In this document: positions 12,101 to 27,100 of the stretch, piece by piece
Numbering within the stretch: the stretch's first letter is position 1
Layout: every line of letters starts with the position of its first letter
Origin: Gymnorhina tibicen
Lineage: Eukaryota; Chordata; Aves; Passeriformes; Artamidae
Assembly: GCA_013399875.1 (NCBI GenBank)
Contig: VXAZ01004636.1
Location: 1,821,945 to 1,885,944 of the forward strand
Direction: 5' to 3'
DNA length: 64,000 nt
The notes under the pieces: generated by a model
What the model was told of the DNA's origin: nothing
What the model saw: the letters and a program-made list of their open reading frames with translations, nothing else
Database searches by the model: none
Position numbers and translations under genes: made by a program

Positions 12101-15100
12101 CTGCTTAACCTAAAAGCAGAAAACCCCATTTTTATCACATTAAGGAGATAATGTAACTAAGGATTTAGAAGTATTTAATAATCCATATTATGTGACTCTT
12201 TAAAGAGTCCTCAACATAGGAGAGTATCGTTCCTAACTATAAAGAAAGTGGCTGGTTCTGCAAACTGTAACATGACCGAACCTACAGAATCAATCAATAC
12301 TGAACCATAACTATAAAGTACTTCAATGTTAACTATAATTTCAATTTATATTTTATTATTTACAATGTTATAACATTATTTTACACCTGCTTTCTCTAAT
12401 GTATCTAACACAGGGTGGGGTTCTGGAAGCTGGTCTGATACTGTGACTATTTCAGATACTCTTACTAAGAATGAGAATCAAGCCACGCCAAAGACGATCT
12501 TACCCGTAAAGACCAGATATTCATGAGGCCACCAAGTCCCCCAGACACCAATGCCAGCCCATCCGGACTGAAAGCAACAGTGCGCACAGGAGTGATGTGT
12601 CCTCTCAGCTGGAACGCACACTTCACTTCCACTGCTTTCCTGTATCCATCCTGCAAACAAGTGCACACTTATGGAACACTGGACTGCTTTCGGGACATGG
12701 AGTAGCATGACTGTACTCTGCATCTGTATTCTGCAATAAATACTGATCATCCACAGAGATGGGGACTCTCCACTAAATAATTAAAAAACCCCAGTACTAT
12801 GACAATATTTTACAGATATCTTGATCACATTATCAGCTTTTCTCCCCTTACAAAATGCCATCAACATCAAAGACTACATTAAAATTTAGGTAGGTGAAAT
12901 TAATCTTGACTCTATCTACAAAAAACTTTGAACTCTTCCTAAATTTTAAGATAAATTGATCAAGTTTTTTAAAAGAAAGAAAACAGATCAAAATATAATC
13001 TTTAGCCAAATAAAATTTTCAATTTCCTGTTCTGAAAATGCTTACACATACACAAATGCAATGTAAACTTTTTAAAGCAAATTTCTTCTCTCAGGAAACG
13101 TTGAGAATCAAGTAATTCATTCACATTCTTCTCCTCTCTCAACTTCACAATGACCAAAGAGAATTTCTTACACACCAAGTTTCCTCCTTTTACCTTGGCA
13201 CTTGCTTCTTGCTCCCACCATCCTTCTGAGCAAGCTGAGCTGGACTGCAATGTGATCACTATGTCCTGGGGAACAGTCCAGACACACACCAAACCATTGT
13301 GGCATCCCCTAAAGTAAGTCAGGAGAAATTAGAAAAACAAAATAAAGATATTAACTAACAAAATATCAGTGGTCTGGTATTAACTTCTAGTATCTGCACT
13401 CTTCAGCACCTTCCTATAAAACTATATTGCATCAATCGACTTAAAGTAGAAAGGCCTGTTCCCAATGAGTAAATGCATTTTTTTCCTATTCCTCACACCC
13501 TGTAGCTTTTCCAATTCTACTAACAACATATTTTCAGAAAAAATATTTGGATGAGGCAAAAATATCTCAAGCAGGAACAGCACCCACAGGTCATGGAGAA
13601 AACAGCTGGTAACACAACCAGGCTCATTCTTTTTATTTGAATTCTGCAACTTCACAAATCTCATAGTAACTGACTTACTCAAGGAACGTTATTGAAAAAA
13701 ACCCAAACTCATTTTCTGGACAGTACAGACTGGTAGAAAAGACCTGCAAAAGAACTGTAGAAATAACAACAAAACAATGACTTACGTAGCTAACAGAAGC
13801 TGGGCCTTGGGTCCCTTCCCTGGCAGAGCACACCAGGCAATGCCATTCACCAGAGCTGGGTGGGACAGAGAATGCAGGCGCCTCCAGCATCCTCCCAGAC
13901 AGCCCCAGAGCTTCACTGTTTCCTCTTTGGCACAGGTCAGGAGAATCTTACCAGTTGGATCCCACTTCATACTAACAACCATATCCTATTGGATTTAAAA
14001 AAAATGAAACGTTGGTATGAAGTAACACAGTAAGGAGGAGGAAAGTTAACTCTTAGAGCTAATGTAACTTTTCATTACTAATAACAAAAATATTTTATTC
14101 TCATACAAATTATAGACAGTGAGTTGCAATAATAAAATCATAGTGATACATTTCAGAACTAACATATGAAAAAGACTTTTAAAAGTTTGCTGAAAGAAGC
14201 TAAATGGAAAGCGCAGAAAAAGATGTTTTCTTTTCACTGCAAATCTTTCTTGATTTTTTTTCCCCAGATGTAGCTTTGAGTCTGAGGTAGGAAAGGAGAT
14301 CAGCCCATAGTAAGAAGGCAAGTACAGATTTATTGCCACAGTGTGCTCCCTTCTGGGACTGCCCTGCTTCACGCACCCAGAGCAGCTCTTGGAAGCGTGC
14401 AAGATACTCTTACTACACGGATATTTGAGGAATTCTCCTCTTAGCCTAACAAATAATTCATGCACTATTAATGACTCATCAGTACATAACGGCCAACTGC
14501 GTATTTAGAAAAACACCTTTTGCTTTGCACAGGAAGCTAAACAAAACCATGTGACATGATCAGAATTAAAATTTATTATGAGTACAAGTAAAACAATTAG
14601 TCTTTTAAACGCAGTCAATGCACAGCTGTGTGCTTAATTCACTTCTGTCACTGTATGTACATACACTCCACAGTTTCTGATAGCAAACAGGGTATATCAG
14701 GTTTATCTTCCCTTTTTTTCACATTTGGTGGACTGTTCCTTTAAAATACATTATGCTAGTATGTGTATCAGCAATAGGTGTGAGTTTTTAAAATAATCTG
14801 CACTTGCCTTTATAAATAGCTTTCAAATAGAGAGAAAAGCTTGAGCAGATTTTACCTACAGAAATTCTACATTAGTTTTAAAAAGACCAGCTCTACCTTA
14901 TGTGCATCGATGAGAATGACTCCTCCTTTCTCAGTTGGTTCCTTTGTTCCTATGAGCAATTTTCCATCTGAGTAGCCAACAGCAAACGGTCTGTCTTCAC
15001 TGAACCAGGCCAGGCACGTGACAGACACTGCGTGAACAGACATTCATTAAACTAAACTGAACTTCTCTCCTGCCAAAGAGGTTTTTGCAGTGCAGTTGTC

Positions 15101-18100
15101 TAAACTATGAAGTGCATAATGATGTCCCCCACCACCAAGGTCACTTAACATACTTTTGGTCTGAAAATTTTCTTGAATTTATATGGTAAAGATAAAACTG
15201 AGTCTCACTGTAATGACAGCTGTTGAGATCATTTTGTACTAGTTTTCTCATTCTTCTTTTTATTAAAATAATTGAATTTATATTCCTGGCACAGTGAGAA
15301 GAACTATACCAGGGCAAAGAAAAATGGTAGACTGAATCCTACACATGTATCTGAGACAGGCTTCTAAAAAATGCTGTGAAAACAACTTGCTTTCCTTAGC
15401 AAGAAGATATTGCTTCACTTGATTCTGCCAAAAAAAACCTGCAGGCTTCCTGAAGAAGCAATATACAAAACCACACAATACCACCAAAGATGTGCTACTT
15501 GATGTCCTCTGGGACTGGAACTATAAAGGAAAAATGGCAATCATTCAGGAATTCAAATGACACTGACTAGGTGCTATCTGCAGAGGATCTCTACTGATTG
15601 CCCACAATGGCAAGGAATGGCGGGATTTTACCAGGTTACTACAAACTGTTTACCTCTGCTGTGAGGGAACCAGGGTGCAGATAAGAGATCCCACAGACTT
15701 TTCTCCTCCCATGAACCAGAAATCATATCCCACGAACAATACCCAAAAATGATTACATACTTCCTTAATAAAAAGTGCAAGTGTGTTCACAATTTTAATT
15801 TCAAATACTGATGCAGTCTCTCACCATCCTTTCTGTAGCAGTGTTCCAGTTCCAGCCGGTGCATGGCTGAAATATCCACAACTTCAATAAGAGCCAGAGA
15901 TCCATCCATGCGCCCAATTAACAATAATTCTGGAGCATCTCCTGTCCATGCTGCAGCTGGCCCTTCTTCTGGCCAGGCTAGAGCAGATACCCAGTGAGGC
16001 TGAAGATCCAATAAGCCTTTTCCTCCTAGGAGATCAGAAAGTCTTTTAAAACTACGTCATCTTCATAAAGAAAAGAAAAGAATAATACTGTCCATGGGGG
16101 AAAAAAAATCAAGAGATCTTATTTAGACCTAGGACGTACTACAAATTCACCTAAATTACAAGAATACAATTCAGTGGTTCACTAACCTATGCAGACACAA
16201 AATCTAGGTAACAAATCTCATCATTCAAGTTAGATACATTTGTTATGGAAAGAAGCTGAATTCTTCAGTACCCAGTAAATTTATACTTTTCTTGTGGACT
16301 GTCTATTACCATAGGCAGGGTAACTGGTGACCTCCCTAAGTGCAAAGCAACACAGCGAAGCTTCCAATCCCTTACAGGGATTAAAAGTCTTCCTCTCAAA
16401 GATGTATATCACACCTCCACTTGGGGTTAGTGCCTTTCTCAACCTAAACAGGTTCACAAGACACCGTGGGAGATGGTAGGCATTTAAACTGGGCAGTTAA
16501 ACACTGGGGTAAACAAACATGCAGTGACCTGGCAGCTCCCCTAGAACTCCCACGGGCAGTTCAGAACGTACGTACCATTGACTTGCCAGATGTTCACCAT
16601 CTTTTCTGTAGCTCCAGCCAGGTACTTGCCACTGATGCTCCAACAGACAAGAGATAAACTAAGGTCACTGGGTGACCCCAGACTTTCTTCAGAATCACCT
16701 TCTCTGTAATAGAATAAAATAATGAAATTAAGAGGGCATTTCCTTTAAGCAGACAGGAAAACCTAGAACTCGTAAAATATCTGAGCTAGAACCTGGAGTC
16801 CTGCCATCACAGCAGATTTACATAATACCATTTTCTGCTCATAGAACTACATTCCCTCTAAAACCACTTCAAATTACAGAATGAGATACTACTTATTTCC
16901 AAGAAATTTCAAATTAGGTTTCAAATAGAAACTCTACCTTTACCTACTTATTTCTCAAATTTACCATCTTCAGTGAAGGCAAACTTTTCTGGGAAGTCAT
17001 GAAATGAAACAATAGCTTGGACAAGAAATAAAAGAGGTAAATCTTGCTATCAATTCTACTTTAAACTCTTCCTGCTGTTATACAATGTTGTTAACACTGT
17101 TCTAACATTCCATTTTGAAGTCTGCTTTGGCTAACTGTAACAGGGCCACAGATACTTTTAACTGCCCTTAAGATCATACACAACAGCCACATTTTTTACT
17201 GCTTTTAGTACCAGAACAATGAAGGCTATAAAACTGTTCTATCATTCTGGTTATTCCTTTTAAGGCCACATCTAACAGCAGCAAGCAAACAAGAACTAAG
17301 CCAACCGCTAAAAAATTGGCACAAAACAACCTTGTAGGTCACTATTGCGTCTTCATTCTTCCAAGTTCAACTCACCTATGCTACGCTAAAGAATTAGATT
17401 TTCATCTTTCCTTTTGCTTCCTTCTTTTTTGGACACACTCAAATGACAAAAAAGTACTTCCAAGGCACTCATGAAGAATTACGTTTAGTTCCTGTATCTC
17501 AGAAGTCCAAATTCTTTTTTCACACTTGACTCAAATGACCACACATGCAACTATCACGTTATATGCTGGAGCTGTCCACTGGAAGCCACTGAAGGGATAT
17601 TCCCTTTTCTGATATACAACACTCCCACACTGTTCTATTTTACCCACGTCTTACATCAATTAATTAAGGATGTTTTTAAGCAGCATTGATGTGATCTCTT
17701 TATAGAGAGTCTTATTAAGTTGATATTTAACTCCTGTTTGCAGTTTTAAGCTATTTGATTTCTTTTGCATCCCATAAACACAGCAACAGAAAAGAAATGA
17801 GAGATTTTAAGTGCAGGAGATAACAAGAACAGCCAACCCTGCATTATCTTGCACAATTACAGCTTAAACTAAATATCTGGCTGGTGTAAAGAATCAACTT
17901 ACAGCTTGTTGAGCACACAGGTCTGTTGCAATGAATATTGCTTCTTCGTCACATTCCACACTCTGATGGTGCCGTCATTTCCACTTGTTGCCAAAAGACC
18001 CTTTTTATTGCACCAAACACATGTCATGACCTACAAATACCAAAATAATCATGGGAAAACTGGAATTTAAAACTTGGGTATGTTTGCTCTCTAATATTAA

Positions 18101-21100
18101 GCAAACACTAACACTAACTAATGAGATGGGTATTGAAATACACTGTAACAACTGAACTAGATTTATTTTTCTACTTTTACAGCATTATTTACTGCAATTA
18201 AGCAGGCTTGATAAGGATGCCCCACTTCATACAGCCCCATGCTCCACAGGCTGCCTATTGCACAGAATACTGCACAAAGATGTTAACTACTATGACAGAA
18301 AAATTAATGCAAATTAAGATCTAAGGAATTAGAGTGATTCTGCTGACTTTATATACCATAAGAACACTTTCCTGACCCCTTTAATTGAAGCCTCAAAGAA
18401 GCTAAACATTTCTGTGCATCAGAGGTGCAATAACTTTCATCAAGCAATAACTTAATCTGCAAAAACTACTACCTGTGGGAAATCATTTCAGTTGGCGTAT
18501 TTTAAAACAATACTATTTTCCTCTGCCAAGGAGAGCATCGCAGCGGACGCAGTCCCGGGGAGCTCGTGCTTACCCTGTTCTGGTGAGCCTCGAGCTTGAT
18601 GAAGGAGCACTTGCGCAGGTCTCCGCCCATGTCGGCGAGCGTCTGCGGCACGCTCTGGTTGTCGCGGTCGTGCGCGGCCAGCGTGCGCACGAGCTGCTGC
18701 GCCGCCCACTGCCGGTGCTGCGAGGACAGGCGCGACGACAGGCAGCACGCGGCCAGCGCGTTAGCCAGCTCCAGAGGGCCTACAGCAGAGGGATCATAGG
18801 AAGGATGGGCATACAAATGGGCAATTAAACCTGCTTAGACAAAACAGTGAGATGATGCCTAGATGAGTACCACACAGTGTTACACACGGGAACACAGCAA
18901 TAGCCAGCATTTCCAGAAGCAGATTAACGAGCATCTTAGCAGAACGTTGCAATTGTGTGAAACTACAGTAAAAACACTCTTCTGATACTAAGAGCAAATA
19001 ACCCCAGTTCAATTCTCACAAAAAGAACCCTAAGAATAGAATTATAGCCTTATTCCCACCATATGGAAAATGGCTGGTCAAAGAGCGAGTGCTTTCTGAA
19101 CAGGAAAAACCTCCTCTGACAGAGACCGGCCACTGTTACTGCCCTGTCCATCACAGCAATAGCCTGGGGGGAGGCACAGTTGTTGCTTTGTGGCTCCCTG
19201 ACCTCTGGAAGCAGAGGCAGCACAAATTTCTGCCTCAGACACAGGACAGCACTCAGGTAGCAGCAATCAGCTGTTAAACCTCCTTAATTTCATCCAGGAG
19301 GCACAACCAGGCTCAATGTCTCAGCTCTATGGCTTTGAATGCACACACCTTCAGACTATATTTTAAAAGTGGTGAAAGATGCAATTACGGAATAAGACCA
19401 TATTTTTAAGTAAAATGTGTGTCATAAACTGTAACAATCCTTTGATCAAAACAAGTTTTGTACATTTTTAAGAGTGTATCTATTTGTACATTATTCTAGC
19501 AAGTCTCTCCCTTACGTACAAATGAGGAACTGAAGACCTAATGATTAATATTTAAAAACAAAACTGTATCATACCTTTCTTTTCAATTTCAGCTTTATCA
19601 TAGTTTGGCCTCAGTTTGGCCCCTTTGTCTGCCAACAATGCTACAAGTGCTTGAGTAACCACAAAATTTGGAGATGTGACAAGTTTGTTTTCTTCTGCAA
19701 TTCCTCTTAAAAAACTTGGCAAAAACTTTCTCTGAATTGGATCATCAACTGTTGTCAAGTTCACACCAGTTGCTGCAGAAATCAAATTCTAAAAGGAAAT
19801 AATTGCGGATAAATAATCAGAACAAACAGAATTATCGAATTTACAAACATTTTCAGTTGCATAAATTGTGCACAGTGTTACAGATTTTCCTTTTTTTTTT
19901 CCTGTGCTCTACACAGAATTGACTCAATTAAAAAACCAAAACCTTAACAAAAAAACCCTATGAACACAAAAAGTACATCCATTTTCCCCACTTGAAAACA
20001 GTACTCAGCAAAGACACATACAGTTACTTGATTTTTACCAACAATCAAGCATACCCCTGGTGCAAAGCCATAAACAAGGACTCTAAGGAGACCCTCAAAC
20101 TGAGGGCAGTCTCACCCCAGCTGAGAAGGTAAAAGCACAAATAATCAAAGCAGTCTCAAGTAAGTACTGAAGTCCTACCTGTGTACATAACTGCACCAGC
20201 AACTTTGCAGCACTGGGGGTGTTTGATGCCAAGCACCCGACTGCAGTGCTCAGGTAGGCAAGGCAAGAGATGGGCTTGCTGGTTTTGCTGTGGATGCCCC
20301 TGGATCTCTCTGCCGAGCTGGACACCGTGGATGGGCTCGTGGACAGGCCTGCCCTCCCCGCTGCCGCCAGGCACATCAAACGAACCAACGTGCGGATGTC
20401 TGTTAATCCCAAGGATTCGAGGCCAGCTGCCAGGCTACAACTGGAACCACTGTGGAAGTGGATAGAAAAGCTCTTGGTTCAAAAGAACAAAATCGATGGA
20501 ACTTTTTCTCTTAGCAGTATTATGTAAGTACAGAAATGAGAATCGCTTCCCTAATTAGTTTAAAATTGCATCCTCATCAAACAGAACTGGGCAACAGGTT
20601 ACAAAAGGAAAGGTGGAAGTGATGCCACGGATGCCACAAACCTGACAGAGAGAAGTGAGAGAGCTCTCATAACCATTGTTCTTGCCAGGAGCACTTGGGC
20701 AGCAGCTGTCACTCTTCTGAGAGCCATGACACGGTCGTGTGGATTTACCAGGGCAGCTGCTTGTTCTCCTAAGGTTATCCTGCCAGAAGAACTTTTTTCT
20801 ATTGAGCCGTGACAGCCTTGGAAATAATAATGATTTGCATTAGTGTTTAAAGAAAAACAAAACATTATCATACAGTAATAAGCACAGAAGCAAAGTTGGC
20901 CTAAGTTACTCATTCATTTTCCAGTATTTCATACATACAGAACTACAATGATAATGACCGAGAAGAAAATACATTCCTGAAATACACTCCATAATTTAAT
21001 TATTCCTTATTTTCAAAGAGATATGAACACAACCTGACATACTCAAGGTAATCTTAATTCCTCTGATTCCCTTTTCCATCAGAGGGGACTACTTTTAAGT

Positions 21101-24100
21101 CCCAACTTAAAAAATCCATTCATTGAGTTCTGCAAAATATGTTACTGGCATCTACTGTTTGACTATGGCCACAAGTTTTATTGGCAAAATTCAAGCCTTC
21201 GGTCAATTCATAATGCCTCACACTCCTCTCTCTAATTTTCCTGTAACAAAAGGACAATTTAGAGCCAGTCCTTTACTTCCTCTTGGTGGCAGGCAGGAAA
21301 TACTGTCAGAATGTTCCTGGCTTGCCCCTAGAAAAACCACACCAAAGGAGAGGTGGTGGTGATAGTTGTATCATTATTGTTGTTGGTGCTGCTGCTGTTA
21401 TTATCATTATTCCTTTAAATGAAATGCATTTTACATGTACCTATTTGCATCAGTGTTTCTTCCATACTGTTGGTGGCTGTCACCATTGCAACTGAAGCAC
21501 CCAGGGGGTCACTGTCAGGGAACTGAACGGGTTCGGGTACAATGCGTCGATCATTTAACCCAAGAGGCCCAGCCAGTAATTCAAACTCCTCTTCTCCTGT
21601 CAGCTTTTCATCTTCGTCCACATCTAACATGTCCCAGTCTTCTAGAATTGGAGAAATAAAATTAGACTTAGTTACAAAAGCTCAAATATTAAATAACTTC
21701 AATTAATTAAGAAAACAGTACAAGGTATAAAACATGCACTGTAATCTGCAGCACAGTAGCATTAAAAACTCATCTTCTGATGTTGACATAGACGCAACAA
21801 AGTAAATCAGAAAAACAAAATCCTGTTCTTGCCCCTCTCTATTCAACTTGATCTTTAGACTGCACATAAGTTTTATGGAAGATTCTCTGAAGTATCAAAC
21901 TAGCTGTTCCTTAAAAAACACAGACATTAGAGGTCATCACATAGAGCACAAGACAGCTCCAGAACCTGGAATACAGTGAAAAGTGCAGACATACAGTTGT
22001 GCTTTAAATCATGGTAACAAGTGTGTATTCCAAAGGACTGAACAGTAAAGACAGATGTTAGAAACTTCTGGTCTTCGTATTTATCAAAAAAGCATGCATT
22101 AGTTCATGGGTGGGTTATAACTGAACACCCAGGCTTTTGCTTTTCCTTCCCAGGGAATAAAAAAAAACTCCAAGCAACAAAGAAAAACCACTTTAACTGC
22201 AGTTCAGTGAGGCACTTCCTTCACTTGCCAACCATTTACACACAAGTCAGCTTATATTTACTGATCTCTCCTGCTCTGTCTCACTCCACACACAGTTGAA
22301 TCAGAACACCTTTGATCTACAGCAGACAGACTCGCCCTAAGTACTGGAGCACTCATCTAGTCTCAAATAGACAAATGTGGTAAATCACACAATTGTGATC
22401 ACAGGAGCTACGGAAAGGATCAGAATCAAAGAACCACCTGGGAAAGGTTTTCTACAGACACCAGAAATAATCTTTTTGAAGTGAAAGCCACCCTTAGGAC
22501 AAAGGAAAAAGCCACCTCTCAGCTTGGACGAAGGGAGAAAAACTAAGAACAAGACTAATGGCACACTTTTGGGACACTGACTTATACTAATTAATTTCTC
22601 CCACAAAGGCAGCTGAAGAAACATTTGTACAAAAGATTTTGTATGTGCAATTCTGGATGTAACATCTCCTCACAATACCCTGTCACCCCAAATTAGGTAT
22701 TTGCCATTTCAGCTGCTTACATGAAAGACAGGGGAAAGAAGTCACTGATTTTTTTTTTTTTCTGATTTGAACTAAAAAAAATCCCCAAAACTAAAATATC
22801 TAATATGTATCTAACTGGAAGAGATTTTTAAATACACCTTCAGGTTTATTTGCGTGAAAGTACCTTTTAGAAAAAACAAAACCCCATGCAACTTAAAAAC
22901 GTACCTTCATAGACACTGTCTTGTTTACCTATTAGATCAGGAGCCTGGCCTTTGTACCTGTATGAAAAAACAACAAAGAAAATTACCGAGTGGCTCTAAT
23001 ATTTTATAAGTATACATAATTTTAAATTTGGTTCCCTATTTAGTCTAACTTTACTGTTAGATCTACATGTACTTATGAATGATTCCAGAAATGCCTAGTA
23101 ACAGAGAAACAGATAAGATGGCTTCTGAAAGCGTGTGTGGAGGGGCAAGCACTTTGCAGTACTAATGTGTAAAAGGTCCACAAGAAAATACTGGAACTGT
23201 CCGACAAAATTGACAAAGAGTTTTCAAAAGTCACTAAGTAGGCAACATCCCAAGGAATTATTCTTTGTTCTTAACTTAAAGACCAGAAATATCAAGTCAA
23301 CCTTTTTTTTCTAAATATGCATTTGCTGAATACAGAGAATGGCTTTAAGTGTCAGAAAATCCTGCTAGGAATTCTTATCTCTTAAATCAAATCCTTAAAA
23401 TGCTGATGGCTCATAAACGTGTTTAGTTTCTTTATCCACTTCCTTTTATTTCTGTACCTTTCAGAGGCTGATGTTTTAGATTTACTCTTGAGGGCTAGGT
23501 ATTTCTCTCTGCAGATGCCACACAGCAGGTAGTAGGGATTTCCACTGCCACACTCCCCCCCAAACCAGCCGTCCACGTAGGAGCCGTTGCTGCGGTAGCC
23601 CTGGCGATTGGCACTGCGGCCGCAGCCAGGGTGGTTCCTCTTCATGTGCTGGTTGAAGCTGACCACGCTGGATTCACACAGCTCACAAACCACTACTTCT
23701 TCTCTGTCCTCAGATTCACAAACGTGCTGCACAGTAAGATTTTCACACATTATTTGTACAGTGTAAGTGTCTGCACCTTAGATATAAAACATGCCAATAT
23801 TCTTAGGTGGGTGTCCCCGCCCATTTCTGTCACTGAGTGATATTTATATGGTTGATAGCAAAGCAGAAACATACAATTTGTGACATAACGAAGACCATCT
23901 CAGAACAGGGAAAAACATTTGGAAGTAAAGTTTCAGAGGAGATAATTTCCTATTTAATTTCAGATTGACTCAAAATTCTTGAAAGTGTAACTTTTCATTT
24001 GTAACCCTGTCACATTCAACACTGTCTTTATCTTGTTCCCCTCAGAACTTGTCTGAAACCAGATCTAACAAAGGAAAAGAATCCTTTTTTGGTTTCAGAC

Positions 24101-27100
24101 AATTGGATTTTTCATTTACTGAGCAACAACAATTACCATTTGTGTCAATAAATACCAAGGTTTTATCTCAATATGAAGTTCATTTTTCATAATTACATTT
24201 CTGTCCTGAGTCAGTAATTTCATTGAGATGTTTAAGTGAAACAAATGCTCTGAAAAATTCAATATGCATCCTGAAACTTGCTTCCATATCAAAGCTAGGT
24301 AACATGATAATTAGGAGATGAAAAGCTGAGTCTTACGGGTTGATTGTCTAATTCGACATGGATAATCTAAAGATTAACAAACCACTGTTATTATATTTGT
24401 TTTCCACCTCAATAGATTTTTAGAGCTCTATACAACAATTCAGTGAGGACTGTCACCACAACCTCCCCAGAGAATGAAATACATGACACAAATTTAAGAA
24501 AAGTGATTTAAGTGCAAATTATGTTGCTACAGATCAGATACTACTATTAGTAGCAGCAGAAGAAACATTTACAACTGTGTTTGTTATCTCACAGCTAAGC
24601 CATCTGGGACATCCACTTGAATTCTAATTGGTATCATCAGAACAGCTATACAAGTTCTGTTCTCATCTTTCAGGGGAGGGAGAAGAACAACCACATACAT
24701 GTGGAAGTGCAGAGCAAGAAACACAGAAATCACTATTCTTAATCTAAAAGTGATGCTACAGAATACAAGATTATTTTAAGCATTGCTGGCACTTAGTAAG
24801 ATATTTTCAAACAGGCTATAAGCATACACATGTTACTTTAAATTTAAGAATATAAGCATGCAAAAAGCAGTAAGTTAAAGCAGCCCCCGCTGCAGTCACA
24901 CACACCCAGGTAGGCCAATCCAGTACCTCTGGGATCCACATTCCCAGAATATCATTATCACTAGCCAGGTCTTGCCCAAACATAGCTTCCATTGCTTCAT
25001 CATCAAGGTCAATCTCCAACTCCTCATCCAAGTTGAAGTCATATAGTGCCCCTGGATCTTGCTGCAAGGAGATCCCTTCCCTGCGGCTCTGGTTCCTGTG
25101 GGCCTGCACTGAGCGGTACAATCCCGCTCAAGGTAGGAAAAGAGACAAATTTTATTTTCCATGGCAGGAAGATGGCTGTACTTTAAATTCCCTTTTTGTT
25201 TTCAACTCTTCTGCCAAACAATCTACTTATCACCACATAAAACTCTTAAATATACATCGGCACACGTATGAGAAGGAGTTTTCTAAATGTCATGCTAAGT
25301 CCCAGCCCCCTCCTATTATTTCCTGGATAAGCAAAGCCCTTGGAATTCTTTCAGTCCCTTACCAGCACGTGCCAGCAACGTTCGGGCAGCTAAATCAAAT
25401 TTGTGTCTCCGTGTGACAGCCGACCGACTTCGAGAGGGAGGTCCGCTTGCTGCAGCTGCATTATCCACATGATCCATGTTATCAGGGCTACAGGAATTTG
25501 TAATTTACAGGTAAATCAAACCAAGTTTTAAACAACCACATACAGTAACTAAGTCACATTTATTAGCCGTTTTTCTTTTCTTTAATGGAAGAAAAAAGAA
25601 GGAATTTGGGATTCAAGAATCTTCAGCTTCAGTGAGCACGTATGTACTGTCTTTTTGACTGTGAGACTTATCTCAAACAAATTAGATGCAGCCATGTCAA
25701 CACCTATTTGATCTTCCAGAGTGCCTCAGCAAGGCAGAAATTTTGGGAGAGCACTCATTTTATTCTAGGTTAACTCAGCTTGAATTAGTTTTTTCTCCTC
25801 TTTCAAAGAAATAAAATCAACATCTCTGTTGCTGCTGGCTGAGTCATTTTGCCTTTGGCCTTACACATGAATTTGGCAAAACATGAATTAAATGGAATTT
25901 TGCTTTATTACTATGACTTTTAGTTAAAATGCAATTATAAGCCCTCAATTTTTTCATTCTTTTCTTTTTTTGTTGTGAAGAAAACATGCTCAGTTACATT
26001 CTTCCCAGCTCTGCACACAAACAGTACTGGAAAATAAATGCACCGTGTACAGCTAATTTAATTATATCTTTCCTTCTACTCATGCTGTAACAAAACTCTA
26101 AAGCTCCATTACAAAGTAGTACTCTGTCAGCAAAATGCACTTGTGAGATTTCCAGTTTCAGAACAGATTACAAGAAATTACAAGAAAATTACTTTACCTC
26201 TCACTAAAGCCTTCCTCCATTTCAGTGGCATCAGCAGAAGGGATATCACCTGGAGACTGCAAATAGCAATGATCACCAGATTTCCCACCACTTCCAGAGA
26301 CGATTGTCCCATGCCGTGACTCTGCAGTCCCCTCTGACTGGGGCTCTTCATCATCCTCATTTCCAGGGTGCTCGATCATCCACATGGCCAGCACTGTGAT
26401 ATTCTGTGCATCTGCTTCTCCTCTGGCCCCTGAAAGCAGGAAAACCACACTTTGGAACTGTATTTTAGCACTTATGGTTACAAAAAATGCATTCCATTTT
26501 TCCATAGAAATGGTTTTAGAACTTAAAAATTAATTATTCTATTGGAAAACAAGTGTTTCATGTGTATCCAATCTTTCAGTTAAACTGATACTATAGCTAT
26601 AGATTACCTGTAGCTTCCATAGCTTTTGCAATCTGCCTGAGGGAGAACCCCATTTCTAGCAAGGGAACAGCAATGGCAGGAGGAGGAGGGGATGTTGAAA
26701 GTCGGCTGCTTGGATCAGACAAAGCTTAAAAGAGAGAAAATGATAAATGTAAAGCACATAAATCTTTCTCTAGTGTTACTTTATTATACCTTACTTTGAT
26801 ATATCGGCTTCAGCTAAGGGAATAATTGCTCTCAACTTTTCTCTCAATTACTTTCCACAAGGTAAGATACTTTCTGTAACACAACAGATGGTGCTCATTC
26901 TTCTTTGTAACACAGATTATGCTGACTCTGTTCGATCAACTAGGATTCTGATAATATGCAAAGAACTATTTAAGCAATTTCTGTTGTTTTCATTTTGAAC
27001 TGTATTAAATTATCTATTTGATCTATATTTACGTAGCCTAGATAAAGTTGTCCTTGTCCAAATCACTGAGATTCTCACATGGTGAGATCACTATATATTC

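Larger units (their letters stand above)
11883..18030 (-). other. HERC1: WD40 repeat region, e47-e54
   Basis: Repeated GH/DA-x(n)-W/V...D/DG-x2-(K/R)-(V/L)W patterns: e47 [13 protein letters not shown], e48 MVNIWQVNG, e49 WVSALAW, e50 CLAWFSED, e51 MKWDPTGKI...VKLWG, e52 [11 protein letters not shown], e53 [17 protein letters not shown]...LMNIWSLR, e54 a further strand set ending CSNRSK. This is consistent with one beta-propeller of about seven blades, a scaffold for protein binding. Confidence 0.9.
26198..26724 (-). other. HERC1: UBA domain across e36 and e37
   Basis: The end of e36 reads [20 protein letters not shown] and e37 continues through [12 protein letters not shown]. The MGF loop, the middle helix and the final hydrophobic helix with a WMxEH end are the marks of a ubiquitin-associated three-helix bundle. 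A HERC1-type UBA is known as a family. Its presence suggests the ligase can bind ubiquitin on a substrate or chain (inference). Confidence 0.85.

Noticed and set aside
18475..18828. Plus-strand 117-codon frame at the CpG-dense exon
   Set aside because: Antisense shadow of e46. High GC removes stop codons on both strands.
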